A stretch of DNA of 64,000 bases. It comes from a virus. The DNA is taken from positions 1 to 64,000 of the IMG/VR virus record IMGVR_UViG_3300020579_000006. One strand, given 5' to 3'. The notes below the pieces were generated by a model. It made no database searches. It was not told the DNA's origin and worked only from the letters and a program-made list of their open reading frames with translations. Numbering within the stretch: position 1 is the first letter of the stretch; every line of letters begins with the position of its first letter. Of the stretch, positions 15,419 through 23,455 are shown in pieces. A program made the translations under genes and the position numbers.

Positions 15419-15618
15419 TTAGATACTCCCGCATAAACCAAACCACCGATTAAAAACCCGCCAATAACAGCCATAATAATATTACCCGGCCAATCTGCGG
15501 GTGTAGACAACCCAAAAATAACCATTCCGGTTACAACTCCTAAACCAATAGCTGCCCGTTTTGCTCGTCTATTTTCCGGACGTTCGGGTTTCCAAGGGTT
15601 TCCGTTGGAATAAAGCAT
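15415..15618 (-). CDS. Small two-helix membrane protein
   Basis: 67 residues from ATG 15618. A basic N-terminus (KPERPENRRAKRAA) is followed by two hydrophobic spans, AIGLGVVTGMVIFGLS and NIIMAVIGGFLIGGLVYAG. The stop overlaps the sigma-factor start by 4 nt. An upstream extension would overlap the preceding small gene. Function unknown. Confidence 0.55.
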   Translation of the reverse strand: MLYSNGNPWKPERPENRRAKRAAIGLGVVTGMVIFGLSTPADWPGNIIMAVIGGFLIGGLVYAGVSN

Positions 15619-15634
15619 CAAAAAACCCGCTTGT

Positions 15635-15775
15635 TTATAGCTCAGGGTCAATGGGTTTTTCCTTGTTTTTAGCAATTTCTTGGGCGAAGGCAGCTTCGTC
15701 TTCAATTTCAGACAGTTCTTCTAACCGTTTTTGCTCTTTTTCGTTCAAAACTACTAATTCGTCAATTCCCCACAT
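15635..15775 (-). CDS. Small acidic helical protein
   Basis: 46 residues, MWGIDELVVLNEKEQKRLEE at the start, then further Glu/Lys-rich helix, likely a coiled coil. It fits neatly between its neighbours on the same strand. Too short for a family call. Confidence 0.5.
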   Translation of the reverse strand: MWGIDELVVLNEKEQKRLEELSEIEDEAAFAQEIAKNKEKPIDPEL

Positions 15776-15780
15776 AGTTT

Positions 15781-16461
15781 TTATCCCTCTTCTCTTAGGT
15801 TTTTCAGACAGTCATCGAAACTCGACAAAATCTTGCCATCCGGGGTTTTTGTTTCAGCTTGCCGGATTATTTCTTGACCGACTTCTACGAGTTTTTTAAT
15901 ACGGTCAAGTACAGTCGAATCTCCGGTTTTTAGATTTTTAGAAAACCCGTAATTATATGTGTAGTATGCAGGATTTGTTTTCAGAGCTTTTTCATCCGCG
16001 AAAATATCGGGCATTTTTGGCAGCGCCCAAGTTGTGTAATATTTACTTGGTTTGGGCGCACCTTCTAGAATTTCAACCGCTTTTTTAATATCGTTTTTGC
16101 TTAGTGGCGGGTTGCCCGAACAACCCCAATCTTGTACAGTTTCCGGACTTTGTAGGCCGGTCGGGTTAATAACAATTTTGTTTTCAGTTTGTTTTTTCTG
16201 AAAATATGCATATCCCCGTACGTGGTTTTCACAGACAACAAATGGAAATTTTCCGCAGTAGTTTACTATTTCGTAAAGCCAGCCAAAATGGTCATCGAAT
16301 TTGCCATTCCCACCCAGGAATTTTTCATTACAGACAATGTTCGATTTGATTTTTTCGGGTTTTTGTGGGACCTCGTTTTTAGGACAGTAGTCACATTTAA
16401 TGCAACTGTTTAACCCGTGAAATTTACACGGAGGACCCGTAAACTCATGAAAACAAGCCAC
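15781..16461 (-). CDS. Hypothetical Cys-containing protein
   Basis: 226 residues. The N-terminus has CKFHGLNSCIKCDYCPKN, a probable zinc site. The middle and end are helical (KNDIKKAVEILEG, LDRIKKLVEVGQEIIRQAE). It is separated by a stop and no gap from the next gene upstream. It encodes SPETV through a variant of the 15-bp word (16134-16148). No family recognised. Confidence 0.6.
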   Translation of the reverse strand: MACFHEFTGPPCKFHGLNSCIKCDYCPKNEVPQKPEKIKSNIVCNEKFLGGNGKFDDHFGWLYEIVNYCGKFPFVVCENHVRGYAYFQKKQTENKIVINPTGLQSPETVQDWGCSGNPPLSKNDIKKAVEILEGAPKPSKYYTTWALPKMPDIFADEKALKTNPAYYTYNYGFSKNLKTGDSTVLDRIKKLVEVGQEIIRQAETKTPDGKILSSFDDCLKNLREEG

Positions 16462-16749
16462 TTAGATTATCTCCACTTCTACCTCAGTTCGGGTTATAAG
16501 TACGGATTTTTGTTCATTCGAGTTTTTCAGAAATTCAGCAAAAGTCCTAACTTTACTGTAGTTAGGATGGGGACCGTCGCCCCATTCTCTGTCTAAGATA
16601 ACCTCAATTACGAGCGATTTCTCTGACTGTCCTTCAAAAAACCCGTCAGTCATGTAAATAGTCGTCCCGTCGAAATAAAACTTTACAAGGTTTTTAATAC
16701 CATCTACGTTCTTTGCCTCTGTGTATATGCGATAACAAGTTTTGTTCAT
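16462..16749 (-). CDS. Hypothetical protein
   Basis: 95 residues, mixed alpha/beta (MNKTCYRIYTEAKNVDGIKN...). Its ATG lies inside a copy of the dispersed word (coding strand GTCCGGAAA-ATG-AAC), so the word overlaps the initiation site and could act as ribosome-binding site and operator at once. It is the first gene of a leftward block; the plus-strand gene at 16851 diverges from it. Confidence 0.6.
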   Translation of the reverse strand: MNKTCYRIYTEAKNVDGIKNLVKFYFDGTTIYMTDGFFEGQSEKSLVIEVILDREWGDGPHPNYSKVRTFAEFLKNSNEQKSVLITRTEVEVEII

Positions 16750-16758
16750 TTTCCGGAC
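16744..16758 (-). promoter_or_regulatory. 15-bp word containing a start codon
   Basis: Coding strand GTCCGGAAAATGAAC, where ATG is the start codon of the 16462-16749 gene. No separate Shine-Dalgarno is seen. Confidence 0.55.
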
Positions 16759-16786
16759 TCCAAAAACTCGTATTTACTACTGGTTT

Positions 16787-16816
16787 GATGGTATCCATTT
16801 CGTTTTAGATACCATC
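16787..16816. promoter_or_regulatory. 9-bp inverted repeat in a divergent spacer
   Basis: GATGGTATC (16787-16795) and GATACCATC (16808-16816) flank a 12-nt loop. It lies between the minus gene starting at 16749 and the plus gene starting at 16851, so it is placed as an operator for either direction; a terminator is less likely as no gene ends here. Confidence 0.55.
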
Positions 16817-16850
16817 TAATTATCGGGTTTTTTAAAAAACTGGAGAGAAC

Positions 16851-17093
16851 ATGCAATTCAAAGACATAGCAGGTAATAAATTAGAAATTGGGGATACAGT
16901 AAGCCTTGCAGTTGGCTCGGAGCTTGGCGCGGGAACCGTAGTCGCCGTAAACACCGGAATAGGACTAGAAGCAAGCCAGCCGTATATTACGATTCAGATT
17001 AATGTAGTTAAGCAGGCTTTTCCTAATGGGATAGTGCCTCAAATTCTGGCTGTCCGAAAACCGGACATTTCTAAAGCCATTATTGACGTTTAG
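16851..17093 (+). CDS. Small plus-strand beta-barrel-like protein
   Basis: 80 residues. The start, MQFKDIAGNKLEIGDTVSLA, followed by GAGTVVAVNTGIGLEAS and YITIQINV, has the strand-turn spacing of a small SH3/KOW-like barrel. A ribosome-binding site (GGAGAG) precedes the ATG. It is one of very few plus-strand genes in the left arm and converges with the next minus gene by a 4-nt overlap of the ends. Confidence 0.65.
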   Translation: MQFKDIAGNKLEIGDTVSLAVGSELGAGTVVAVNTGIGLEASQPYITIQINVVKQAFPNGIVPQILAVRKPDISKAIIDV

Positions 17094-17440
17094 AGACCAA
17101 AAGGAATAATCCGACCGTCAAGGTAGTGGATGTAGCCGTTAGGTCCATTTTTAATCCACTTAATTGACAAACCTTTTCCCTCAAATACGGAGCTAGCTAC
17201 AACTTCCTCGCCGTATTTTTCAGGTTTTTCTGTGCCTTCGTAAGCACGGTACCACCGGTCTCCGCAGCAACCACAATCCATGTCATCGGATACACCGTCA
17301 AAATATAAGCCAATTTCCTCGGCTCGAAGGTTTGCGTCCGTAGCATTAGCAGCTTCGATAATAACATCGCAAGAAATACCCTTCTTGGCGTCAAAAGTAA
17401 AATCACCCCCAGAGTTATTTTGGTCGTAAGTAAAAAACAT
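17090..17440 (-). CDS. Hypothetical protein with a CGCCG motif
   Basis: 116 residues from ATG 17440 (GGAAGG upstream). MDCGCCGDRWYRAYE (~53-67) looks like a metal or redox site. Flanking segments are strand-rich. The pattern resembles uncharacterised phage proteins carrying a DCGCCGDRW box. The ATG overlaps the stop of the small gene upstream. Confidence 0.6.
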   Translation of the reverse strand: MFFTYDQNNSGGDFTFDAKKGISCDVIIEAANATDANLRAEEIGLYFDGVSDDMDCGCCGDRWYRAYEGTEKPEKYGEEVVASSVFEGKGLSIKWIKNGPNGYIHYLDGRIIPFGL

Positions 17441-17580
17441 TATTTTATACCTTCCTTCCAAAGCAGATTTAATTCATCCATTGTCTTACCCAAAGCTAAA
17501 CACCAGCTTATTAAACCGGGCTGAGGGTCGTCAAGAAGTTGGTTAAGCAGTCTAACTTTTTCTTTCAGTAGTTCAATCAT
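17440..17580 (-). CDS. Small helical protein
   Basis: 46 residues, MIELLKEKVRLLNQLLDDPQ at the start and LALGKTMDELNLLWKEGIK at the end. TAATG overlap with the next gene and ATGA overlap with the previous one support it as translated. Confidence 0.6.
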   Translation of the reverse strand: MIELLKEKVRLLNQLLDDPQPGLISWCLALGKTMDELNLLWKEGIK

Positions 17581-17765
17581 CGTAACTCCAGTATTTTTTC
17601 TACTTGCTCAAAAGGAACGGTCAGGACAAAAGGGCTGAATTCCGAGTTTTTACGGGCAGGATGATAGTGAACCCGTTTAATAAATTCGAGTTTTTCCAGC
17701 CGTTTAATCTGGCCGTCTGTTAAATAAACTCGTGCTCCATCTTGGATTATATACGGGTTTTTCAT
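17577..17765 (-). CDS. Hypothetical small protein
   Basis: 62 residues; DGQIKRLEKLEFIKRVHYHPARKN is helical and basic. Its ATG immediately follows a copy of the 15-bp word, with no other ribosome-binding site, so the GGAAA inside the word may serve that role. Function unknown. Confidence 0.6.
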   Translation of the reverse strand: MKNPYIIQDGARVYLTDGQIKRLEKLEFIKRVHYHPARKNSEFSPFVLTVPFEQVEKILELR

Positions 17766-17780
17766 GTTCAGTTTCCGGAT
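17766..17780 (-). promoter_or_regulatory. 15-bp word bridging a stop and a start
   Basis: Coding strand ATCCGGAAACTGAAC then ATG. The TGA of the upstream gene lies inside the word and the next ATG abuts it, so the word forms the whole intergenic junction. Confidence 0.65.
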
Positions 17781-17980
17781 ATTTTTCGAAATGAGATAAT
17801 AAACCGGAGAGTTTCTAAGTCTGTTGGATTCCAGTTATCATCTCTTTGACCTAAAGTGTCGCCCGCTAACTCAACTTCTTGAGATTCTGGGTCAACTTTC
17901 TTCCACAGCTTAGTTACCAAAGTACTAAGCTTGTCTTCTGTTTTCTGAATGTTTTTCAGAAGTGCTTTAGTCCCATTCAC
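17768..17980 (-). CDS. Hypothetical helical protein
   Basis: 70 residues (NGTKALLKNIQKTEDKLSTL...). It ends in ISGN-stop, with SGN and the TGA encoded by the 15-bp word. Two other genes here (ends at 22898 and 26507) finish the same way. It overlaps the phosphatase stop by 4 nt. Confidence 0.55.
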   Translation of the reverse strand: MNGTKALLKNIQKTEDKLSTLVTKLWKKVDPESQEVELAGDTLGQRDDNWNPTDLETLRFIISFRKISGN

Positions 17981-19635
17981 TTGGCTGCCTCCTTTACTTT
18001 AGCTTTCTTCTTTCTTGGCCACAAAGCTTTGTAAACTTCATCAATGTAAGATTCTTGTTGGGCAGTTTCTATCGCTTCTTTGCAATAATGCCGCCATATC
18101 CAGTTTTTGGCATCTACGGGTTTCCAGCCACAAGCTACCAGCAAACAAGCTACGGCAGTACCGGTACGCCCATGACCACCCATACAAAAAGTAAGCATCT
18201 TAGACTTAGTGCTTGATAGATGGTTTTTCAAATCCGTCCAAAAATGTGGGTCAATTACGGGTACACCTTGGTCCGGCCAGTCAAGCATAATTTCTTTTGT
18301 TTGCTGATTAGTATACTTTTGTGCCCATTTGAACGGGATTTCATGCTGCGGGACTGTCGCTAACCCGTTGGAAACATTGAGGATAACGTCAAATTTGAAT
18401 ACGTGGGCGGTACAGTCGTTTTTAGTGCCCGCCCAAACCTCCCAGTGCTTGCCGTCGATTACTTTCTGGGGTTTATGCCAACAATTGGAATAAAGTGTCC
18501 CAGAACCGCCGTAACTGCCGCCAATAGGGGTTTTAGGAACCGTTCCAGATGTGTTCGAGTACACACTCAAACCCGGTACATCTGAAACCCCGTTTTTCTT
18601 TTTCCACTCGTTAATTCGCTTTTGGACTTCTTCCGGGGTCATGGTACCGGTATTACCAATCTGTTTCAAAGCCTCTTGGTTTACTACTCTGGCATCTTCG
18701 CTATAGTCTTTAGGTGTGTATTTTTTACACGTTGAAACCCATCTTACTATTTCGTGTTCTTCAACCCGTTCTAGACACTCTGCGCAAGAATCGCCTTCTT
18801 CATCATCCCAATGACTGTCACAAGAATGCCCACAAACACAGTCAGGTTTAAATCTCTCCTCATTTTCAAGTTCTTCCTGCCACTTTTTTAGAGTAGGTCC
18901 GGTTTTTGGGGTACTTTCTACTCCATTCGGCCAAACCGGACAATCTTTTCCATGTTTAATCGAATTTACGGCAAGTACCTCAAATACACATTTAGTACAG
19001 GAAAGTTCAGTTTCCGGACTTTTTTCTTTAAGCAGCCTACAGTCACATTTATCACATTCGTTTTTAAAATATTTGTGAGTAACTTGACTATGGCCACACT
19101 CGCAAATTCTAAAAACGTTAAGATTTGAAGTAGGCTCTTTAAATTCTTTACAAGGACAACTCGCACCAACCCGGCATTCACCATGACCGCCAAGATGGTT
19201 TGCTTTGTAATGGCTACACTCGCAAACCGCAGTCGGAGCCGCTATTTTCTTAATTTCAGACATCTTTAGTTCAAATTTCTGACAATTACACTCTTTTCCA
19301 CGACAGGCTTTACAGTAATCATTATGCCAAGCTATGTCGTGACCGCAAGTACATTCTGCGAGTTTTCGGTCTACCATTTTTGGAGTTTCTCCGGTTTTCC
19401 AGCTTTTACAGGATTGTCCGCAAACCGGACACGGTAACAAACTTTCAGGAGTTACGACCGTACCGCCAACAATAGCATGTACTTCCCAAGCGTGTCCACA
19501 AGGACACAATCCTTCCCGATATTTTTGGCAGCCACAGACTTTGCCATCGTTTCCGGTTACTTGGACGCAAAAACTCGTACCCCAAGCATGACTGCCGTAA
19601 CTATGACCGCAAAGACAATTCGGTTTATCCGACAT
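17977..19635 (-). CDS. CxCGH zinc-module repeat protein fused to a tyrosine phosphatase
   Basis: 552 residues. The N-terminal ~330 residues carry repeats of CxCGHxxxxH type: CLCGHSYGSH (~8), CPCGHAWEVH (~44), CTCGHDIAWH (~95), CECSHYKANH (~139), CECGHSQVTH (~178) and CVCGHSCDSH (~268), most with a downstream CxCxxF/Y. The C-terminus has FCMGGHGRTGTAVACLLVA (~487-505), the C(x)5R signature of protein tyrosine or dual-specificity phosphatases, with an upstream D in DPHFW. The fusion suggests targeted dephosphorylation of a host or phage partner. The phosphatase call is firm; the role of the zinc modules is not known. Confidence 0.8.
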   Translation of the reverse strand: MSDKPNCLCGHSYGSHAWGTSFCVQVTGNDGKVCGCQKYREGLCPCGHAWEVHAIVGGTVVTPESLLPCPVCGQSCKSWKTGETPKMVDRKLAECTCGHDIAWHNDYCKACRGKECNCQKFELKMSEIKKIAAPTAVCECSHYKANHLGGHGECRVGASCPCKEFKEPTSNLNVFRICECGHSQVTHKYFKNECDKCDCRLLKEKSPETELSCTKCVFEVLAVNSIKHGKDCPVWPNGVESTPKTGPTLKKWQEELENEERFKPDCVCGHSCDSHWDDEEGDSCAECLERVEEHEIVRWVSTCKKYTPKDYSEDARVVNQEALKQIGNTGTMTPEEVQKRINEWKKKNGVSDVPGLSVYSNTSGTVPKTPIGGSYGGSGTLYSNCWHKPQKVIDGKHWEVWAGTKNDCTAHVFKFDVILNVSNGLATVPQHEIPFKWAQKYTNQQTKEIMLDWPDQGVPVIDPHFWTDLKNHLSSTKSKMLTFCMGGHGRTGTAVACLLVACGWKPVDAKNWIWRHYCKEAIETAQQESYIDEVYKALWPRKKKAKVKEAAK

Positions 19636-19636
19636 G

Positions 19637-19801
19637 TTAATACCAGTGCTCCGTAAGTTTATTTACGAGTTTTCTTATTTCGTTATTTATTAAAACTTCC
19701 GCGTAAGAAAAATTGTCCTGCCATCTCTGACCAATCTCAAAAACTTCTTTGGCGGTATCGTCTATGTCTCTTTCCCAATCCGGTTCAACCGGTATTAACA
19801 T
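19637..19801 (-). CDS. Small acidic protein
   Basis: 54 residues, MLIPVEPDWERDIDDTAKEV at the start and a helical C-terminus. It ends one base before the phosphatase start and begins one base after the 810-residue gene stop, so it is in the same operon. Function unknown. Confidence 0.55.
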   Translation of the reverse strand: MLIPVEPDWERDIDDTAKEVFEIGQRWQDNFSYAEVLINNEIRKLVNKLTEHWY

Positions 19802-19802
19802 G

Positions 19803-22235
19803 CTATTTATCATAAGGTTTCTCTTCGAGTTCTAGAAGTTTGAAAGATTGTTGAGTTTCTGCGTTTATTAGACACCAACCAATATCATCAAATCGGTAAA
19901 GTTTAGTATACATCTTTTCAGAACCCGATAAACTCTTTGCTTTCTCACCGTACTCAATCAAGTCAAGTACGAGTTTTCCATTTTCCGGACTAACCGGTAC
20001 ATCCTTAGTGAAATATTCTGGTACGTTTATTCCATCAGATTTCCACTGAACGTGAACCGAGTTTAACCCGCTATGGAAAAAAGCTTGAGCGTAATTTACG
20101 GGTTGTGGTTTCTTGAGTTTTCTCTTGTTTCTGGTGCTTTGTTTTGCAGCTTCGCAACTCGAACAATTACAATCTTCGTGTTCTGGTTCTTCCTCCTCGG
20201 CTACTACTCCACCGGTTCCTAGATTCTCAGGAATCGCTAAAGCATGACGTTTCCAGAACGTTCTAGCCGCTGATTTCAGACTTTCAGTGTCTGTAAGAAT
20301 AGTCTGATACAATTCAGACGCGCATTTTACGCTGGCTGAAACCGGGTGTTTTGCGGTTTTATCGAGTGTATCTTCGTTAATAAACTTGTTAAAACCCCAT
20401 CCGTTATTGTGAACAGAGTGTACTAACTGATTAAGAGATTCAAGAGCTACAACGCCGTTTTTATTTACTAAAGCGTTATACATATTGACAGCGTTAACAG
20501 CAAACTTGTACCAAGACCTGCCGCCGAATGAACCTGACGGCCATTTATTACCATTTAAGAACAAATCTACTACTTGCATGAATTTCAAACGGGTGTATTG
20601 CGTATCGGTTTTCTTCCAAGCTTTTTCATAAACTTGGTCTCTTCCGGCCTTACTTCGGCGGTAACTACCGCCTCGATAATGACGGGCTTCGCCAAGAGAA
20701 GCAATTACGGTCAGTCTCCAGCCGCAACCCATCGCCAATCCAAGTAACAAATCGAATTTTCCACGCCAAACCGCTACGTGGTGACAACCCGCCAGCATAA
20801 TGTGAGTCGCGGTTTCGTAAGTCAGCGGCATGTTGCAAGCAAGGGCAAAACCGGCTCTCAGGGCCTGAATATCAATTTCATTTTCTTTCGTTTGGGTTGG
20901 TTCGAGGATTTGTCCAGTTTCCGGATGTTTGCTGATTAAAACCGGCACTTTATTAAGAACAGCATGAATCGCATAGTGAGACGCCAAACTTCCCCCAACA
21001 TGGTCTACGACCGTATTTGGAGGCACATGCTTCATTTTTTCTTCCCATTCCAGTAAATCGCCCTCAGCCACAATAATATTCTGAATTACGAGTTTTTCTG
21101 GAATATAGTCGGTTTCAGATGGGAGAATAGGTCCGTCTCTTAATTGTACATACTGAAGAGTAAAATCGTCTGAATGTGAGTATTGTTTATTCCAGAGTAA
21201 CTCAACGTAAGGTGCATTTTGAATATTCGCTTTTTCTTTCAGAAAAAGCGCGTTACTTTTACCTGCAACACTTTCGAGCAAATCGCCTAAAGCCGGTATC
21301 GTTATAGCGGTTTTTCCAGCCGTGGCACCGTCGTTTCCCAATCCAATAGCCAAGTGTCCGGGGGTCCATATTCCGGAAAAACTCGCATTAATAAAAGGCA
21401 TAGTTACAAATTCAGCATCCGGGTCTGCCGCCAGTGTTTCTTTAATAATAATTTCAGCTTCTTCGAGTGTCTGAATCTTGCGGGAATCCACAAATCCGTG
21501 TCTCGGTCGCATCGGGCACGGTCTCACAAATTGATTAAGTAGTACACTTGGCTCTATTCCTTCTGCATCCCAAATCTTAAAACTCGGAATATTGAAGTAC
21601 GAGTTTCTTAGAGCCAGAATACCTTTGGCTTTTTGGGTACGTACTGTCCACCCACCCGCTATTTTTTCCTTAGTTACCACTTTTGCTCCAACTTTTCTGA
21701 CCGGCGGTTTTTCTGCACAGAGTATTTCTTGTTCTGTAGTTCCGTAAGAGTGTTGAGTCCACCCCTCGCTAATCCACTTTTCCATGTGGTTTTCACATGC
21801 AAATTTTACGTTGTAACCGTCTAAACTTGGAATATTCAGTTTAAAAACGGTACCCCAATGTAATAAAGTACCATCAATCCCTCCGAAACCCCCGTCTGAA
21901 CAAAACCAATACTGGTTTTCTTTGTCTTTGTGTAGATGAGGGTCTTCGTATTTTTGGATATTTGGGTTTGTTTCAGGTTTTTCAAAAAGTCCGGAAAACG
22001 GACGAACCGAGTTTTTAGGATACAGGTCTCCGTGGTATTTACAAAGCGGATTACCCCAACCTTTTTTGAATATACCATCATTGTTAGTGCCTGCGGCGTT
22101 GTAATCATAAAAAATCCCGTCTGAACAAGGCCCGTACCTATCATTCCATCCTTTTTTAACAAAAAGGCACACGAGTTCAGTTTCCGGATTCTCGCTCATT
22201 TCGGGTTTTTTAGCTGGACAACTCGTATATTTCAT
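19803..22235 (-). CDS. Large protein with a PEP-utiliser-like swivel motif
   Basis: 810 residues. Residues ~240-320 include RPRHGFVDSRKIQTLEEAE and LAIGLGNDGATAG, ATP-grasp-like in feel. VVDHVGGSLASHYAIHAVLNKVPVLISKH (~412-440) closely matches the phosphohistidine loop of PEP-utilising enzymes (GGxxSHxAIxAxxxxxPVL). The remainder has Cys clusters (CNCSSC ~715) and GCHHVAVWRGKFDLLLGLAMGCG. A phosphotransferase similar to PPDK or PEP synthase cores is inferred; no full-length family is recognised. It starts with KYTSCPAKKPEMSENPETEL, where PETEL is encoded by the 15-bp word. Confidence 0.6.
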   Translation of the reverse strand: MKYTSCPAKKPEMSENPETELVCLFVKKGWNDRYGPCSDGIFYDYNAAGTNNDGIFKKGWGNPLCKYHGDLYPKNSVRPFSGLFEKPETNPNIQKYEDPHLHKDKENQYWFCSDGGFGGIDGTLLHWGTVFKLNIPSLDGYNVKFACENHMEKWISEGWTQHSYGTTEQEILCAEKPPVRKVGAKVVTKEKIAGGWTVRTQKAKGILALRNSYFNIPSFKIWDAEGIEPSVLLNQFVRPCPMRPRHGFVDSRKIQTLEEAEIIIKETLAADPDAEFVTMPFINASFSGIWTPGHLAIGLGNDGATAGKTAITIPALGDLLESVAGKSNALFLKEKANIQNAPYVELLWNKQYSHSDDFTLQYVQLRDGPILPSETDYIPEKLVIQNIIVAEGDLLEWEEKMKHVPPNTVVDHVGGSLASHYAIHAVLNKVPVLISKHPETGQILEPTQTKENEIDIQALRAGFALACNMPLTYETATHIMLAGCHHVAVWRGKFDLLLGLAMGCGWRLTVIASLGEARHYRGGSYRRSKAGRDQVYEKAWKKTDTQYTRLKFMQVVDLFLNGNKWPSGSFGGRSWYKFAVNAVNMYNALVNKNGVVALESLNQLVHSVHNNGWGFNKFINEDTLDKTAKHPVSASVKCASELYQTILTDTESLKSAARTFWKRHALAIPENLGTGGVVAEEEEPEHEDCNCSSCEAAKQSTRNKRKLKKPQPVNYAQAFFHSGLNSVHVQWKSDGINVPEYFTKDVPVSPENGKLVLDLIEYGEKAKSLSGSEKMYTKLYRFDDIGWCLINAETQQSFKLLELEEKPYDK

Positions 22236-22677
22236 TATTCCTCTTTATTACGGGTTTTCCGGAAACTGTACAATCTGTCCGGAAAATGAACAAAAACACT
22301 CAAAAACCCGAAAGAATCCCTGACCGCCAAACTGCTAAGTGCTATCGAATCAACATATTAAGGACAAGTGGACAGTGTAAAAATTGCACGGTACTCAAAA
22401 GTGAACAGTATCAAACTTTTAAGTCGTTTAGAATCAACAACTTGAAAGCAAAGTTGCACCAAAATAGTGCAAAATCAGGGGTTCGCTGTGTAATATTATG
22501 GGGATGTAAAAAGTTTCCATACCGATTTTCAGGCACGGCGCGTTCAAACCCTCAAACCCATGAATGTCCAAGGATTTCGCCGTCCTGCTATTAAAGCAAA
22601 ATAGTGCCTGTAAAATCCCTTAAAATCCGGAAAATGGACAAATATGATTGTTTATTTGGTAACCAACAAAATAGGCG
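22236..22677. promoter_or_regulatory. Divergent spacer with repeated words, no convincing gene
   Basis: 442 bp between the minus gene starting at 22235 and a plus ORF. It holds three variants of the 15-bp word (22257-22271, 22277-22291, 22625-22639), an inverted repeat TTGCAC/GTGCAA around 22452-22470, and repeated AAAATAGTGC. A plus ORF at 22286-22594 starts inside the word but its sequence looks random. Best read as a regulatory region. Confidence 0.5.
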
Positions 22678-22887
22678 TTGTATTGCGGCGTCCTGGGAAC
22701 GGAGTATGCCGTAGCCGACACAAATCGTAAGAAGTTACTCCGTCTAATTATCGCGGGTGCTGAAAGCACCGTAGAACCACGCCAAAAACTCGAATTTCTC
22801 AGATTAGGGGTGTTACTACTTGGTATTAAACTCCCTAAAAACCTGACTGAAATACCAGAGGACATGCAGAAACTTTTGGGTTTATAG
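22678..22887 (+). CDS. Possible plus-strand protein, start unclear
   Basis: 69 residues from a TTG. NRKKLLRLIIAGAESTVEPR and FLRLGVLLLGIKLPKNLTEI look like real helices. Upstream in another frame an ATG reads MIVYLVTNKIGV, so a frameshift or lost start is possible. It converges with the minus gene ending at 22898. If real it would be a divergently expressed regulator candidate. Confidence 0.4.
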   Translation: MYCGVLGTEYAVADTNRKKLLRLIIAGAESTVEPRQKLEFLRLGVLLLGIKLPKNLTEIPEDMQKLLGL

Positions 22888-22895
22888 GGGTTTTT

Positions 22896-22910
22896 GTTCA
22901 GTTTCCGGAC
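22896..22910 (-). promoter_or_regulatory. 15-bp word at a gene end
   Basis: Coding strand GTCCGGAAACTGAAC. It provides the last codons (SGN) and TGA of the 22898-23281 gene. Confidence 0.6.
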
Positions 22911-23281
22911 TTTTTAATCAGTTTTGATTCTATACCACAAAGTAATTGACCTGCTTTGCAAAGTCCTTCATGTTCTTCGCCAGTTCCTTGCCAGTCAAGT
23001 AAATGATACTTTGCCCCTCGAATCCAGTCTAAGGGACTTTGTACTAACCAACCGTTTTTGATTTTTCGATTTCTTATTAAAGATGTTCTAACATACTGTA
23101 GGGCGATAGATACTAAAGCGTTACCAACTTCTTGTAACTGTTCTTCGGAGTAAGAAGCATCGGCAGCGGCGCGAAAAAGCTTTTTAGCTTCTTGAGTATC
23201 TTGTAGGTTATTATCTTCTAACATGCGTTCATAATAACCCAACATAAAATTCCATTTTCCTAAACCCGTTTCTTTTTTCAT
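22898..23281 (-). CDS. Hypothetical helical protein
   Basis: 127 residues. The C-terminal GAKYHLLDWQGTGEEHEGLCKAGQLLCGIESKL vaguely resembles the H-x-x-x-W...E...H/C helices of phage dATP/dGTP pyrophosphohydrolases, but the metal residues are not clearly kept. It ends KSGN-stop, encoded by the 15-bp word. Its start overlaps the upstream stop (CATGA). Confidence 0.55.
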   Translation of the reverse strand: MKKETGLGKWNFMLGYYERMLEDNNLQDTQEAKKLFRAAADASYSEEQLQEVGNALVSIALQYVRTSLIRNRKIKNGWLVQSPLDWIRGAKYHLLDWQGTGEEHEGLCKAGQLLCGIESKLIKKSGN

Positions 23282-23448
23282 GACGGTTCACCAAATTCTA
23301 ACTCCTTTACGAGTTTTCTGCAATCTAAGATTGCTAGATTAATACACTCCCATTCGTGCTGTTCGTGCCGGTTAAAACCAAGAGAAACCCGTCTTAATAC
23401 GAGTTCCAGAATGATATTTTCGAGTTTCTGAATACCGGTTTCTTTCAT
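23278..23448 (-). CDS. Small helical protein
   Basis: 56 residues, MKETGIQKLENIILELVLRR at the start, with two Cys later (WECINLAILDC). It overlaps the downstream gene by 4 nt and has no visible domain. Confidence 0.55.
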   Translation of the reverse strand: MKETGIQKLENIILELVLRRVSLGFNRHEQHEWECINLAILDCRKLVKELEFGEPS

Positions 23449-23455
23449 TAAATCC

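Noticed and set aside
22286-22594. 102-codon plus-strand ORF starting inside the 15-bp word
   Set aside because: After the first ~40 codons the composition looks random, no domain is visible, and the stretch carries repeats better explained as regulatory.
22896-22910. 15-bp word as an intrinsic terminator
   Set aside because: Stem is only 6 bp or less, no U-tract follows, and many copies lie inside genes or before start codons.
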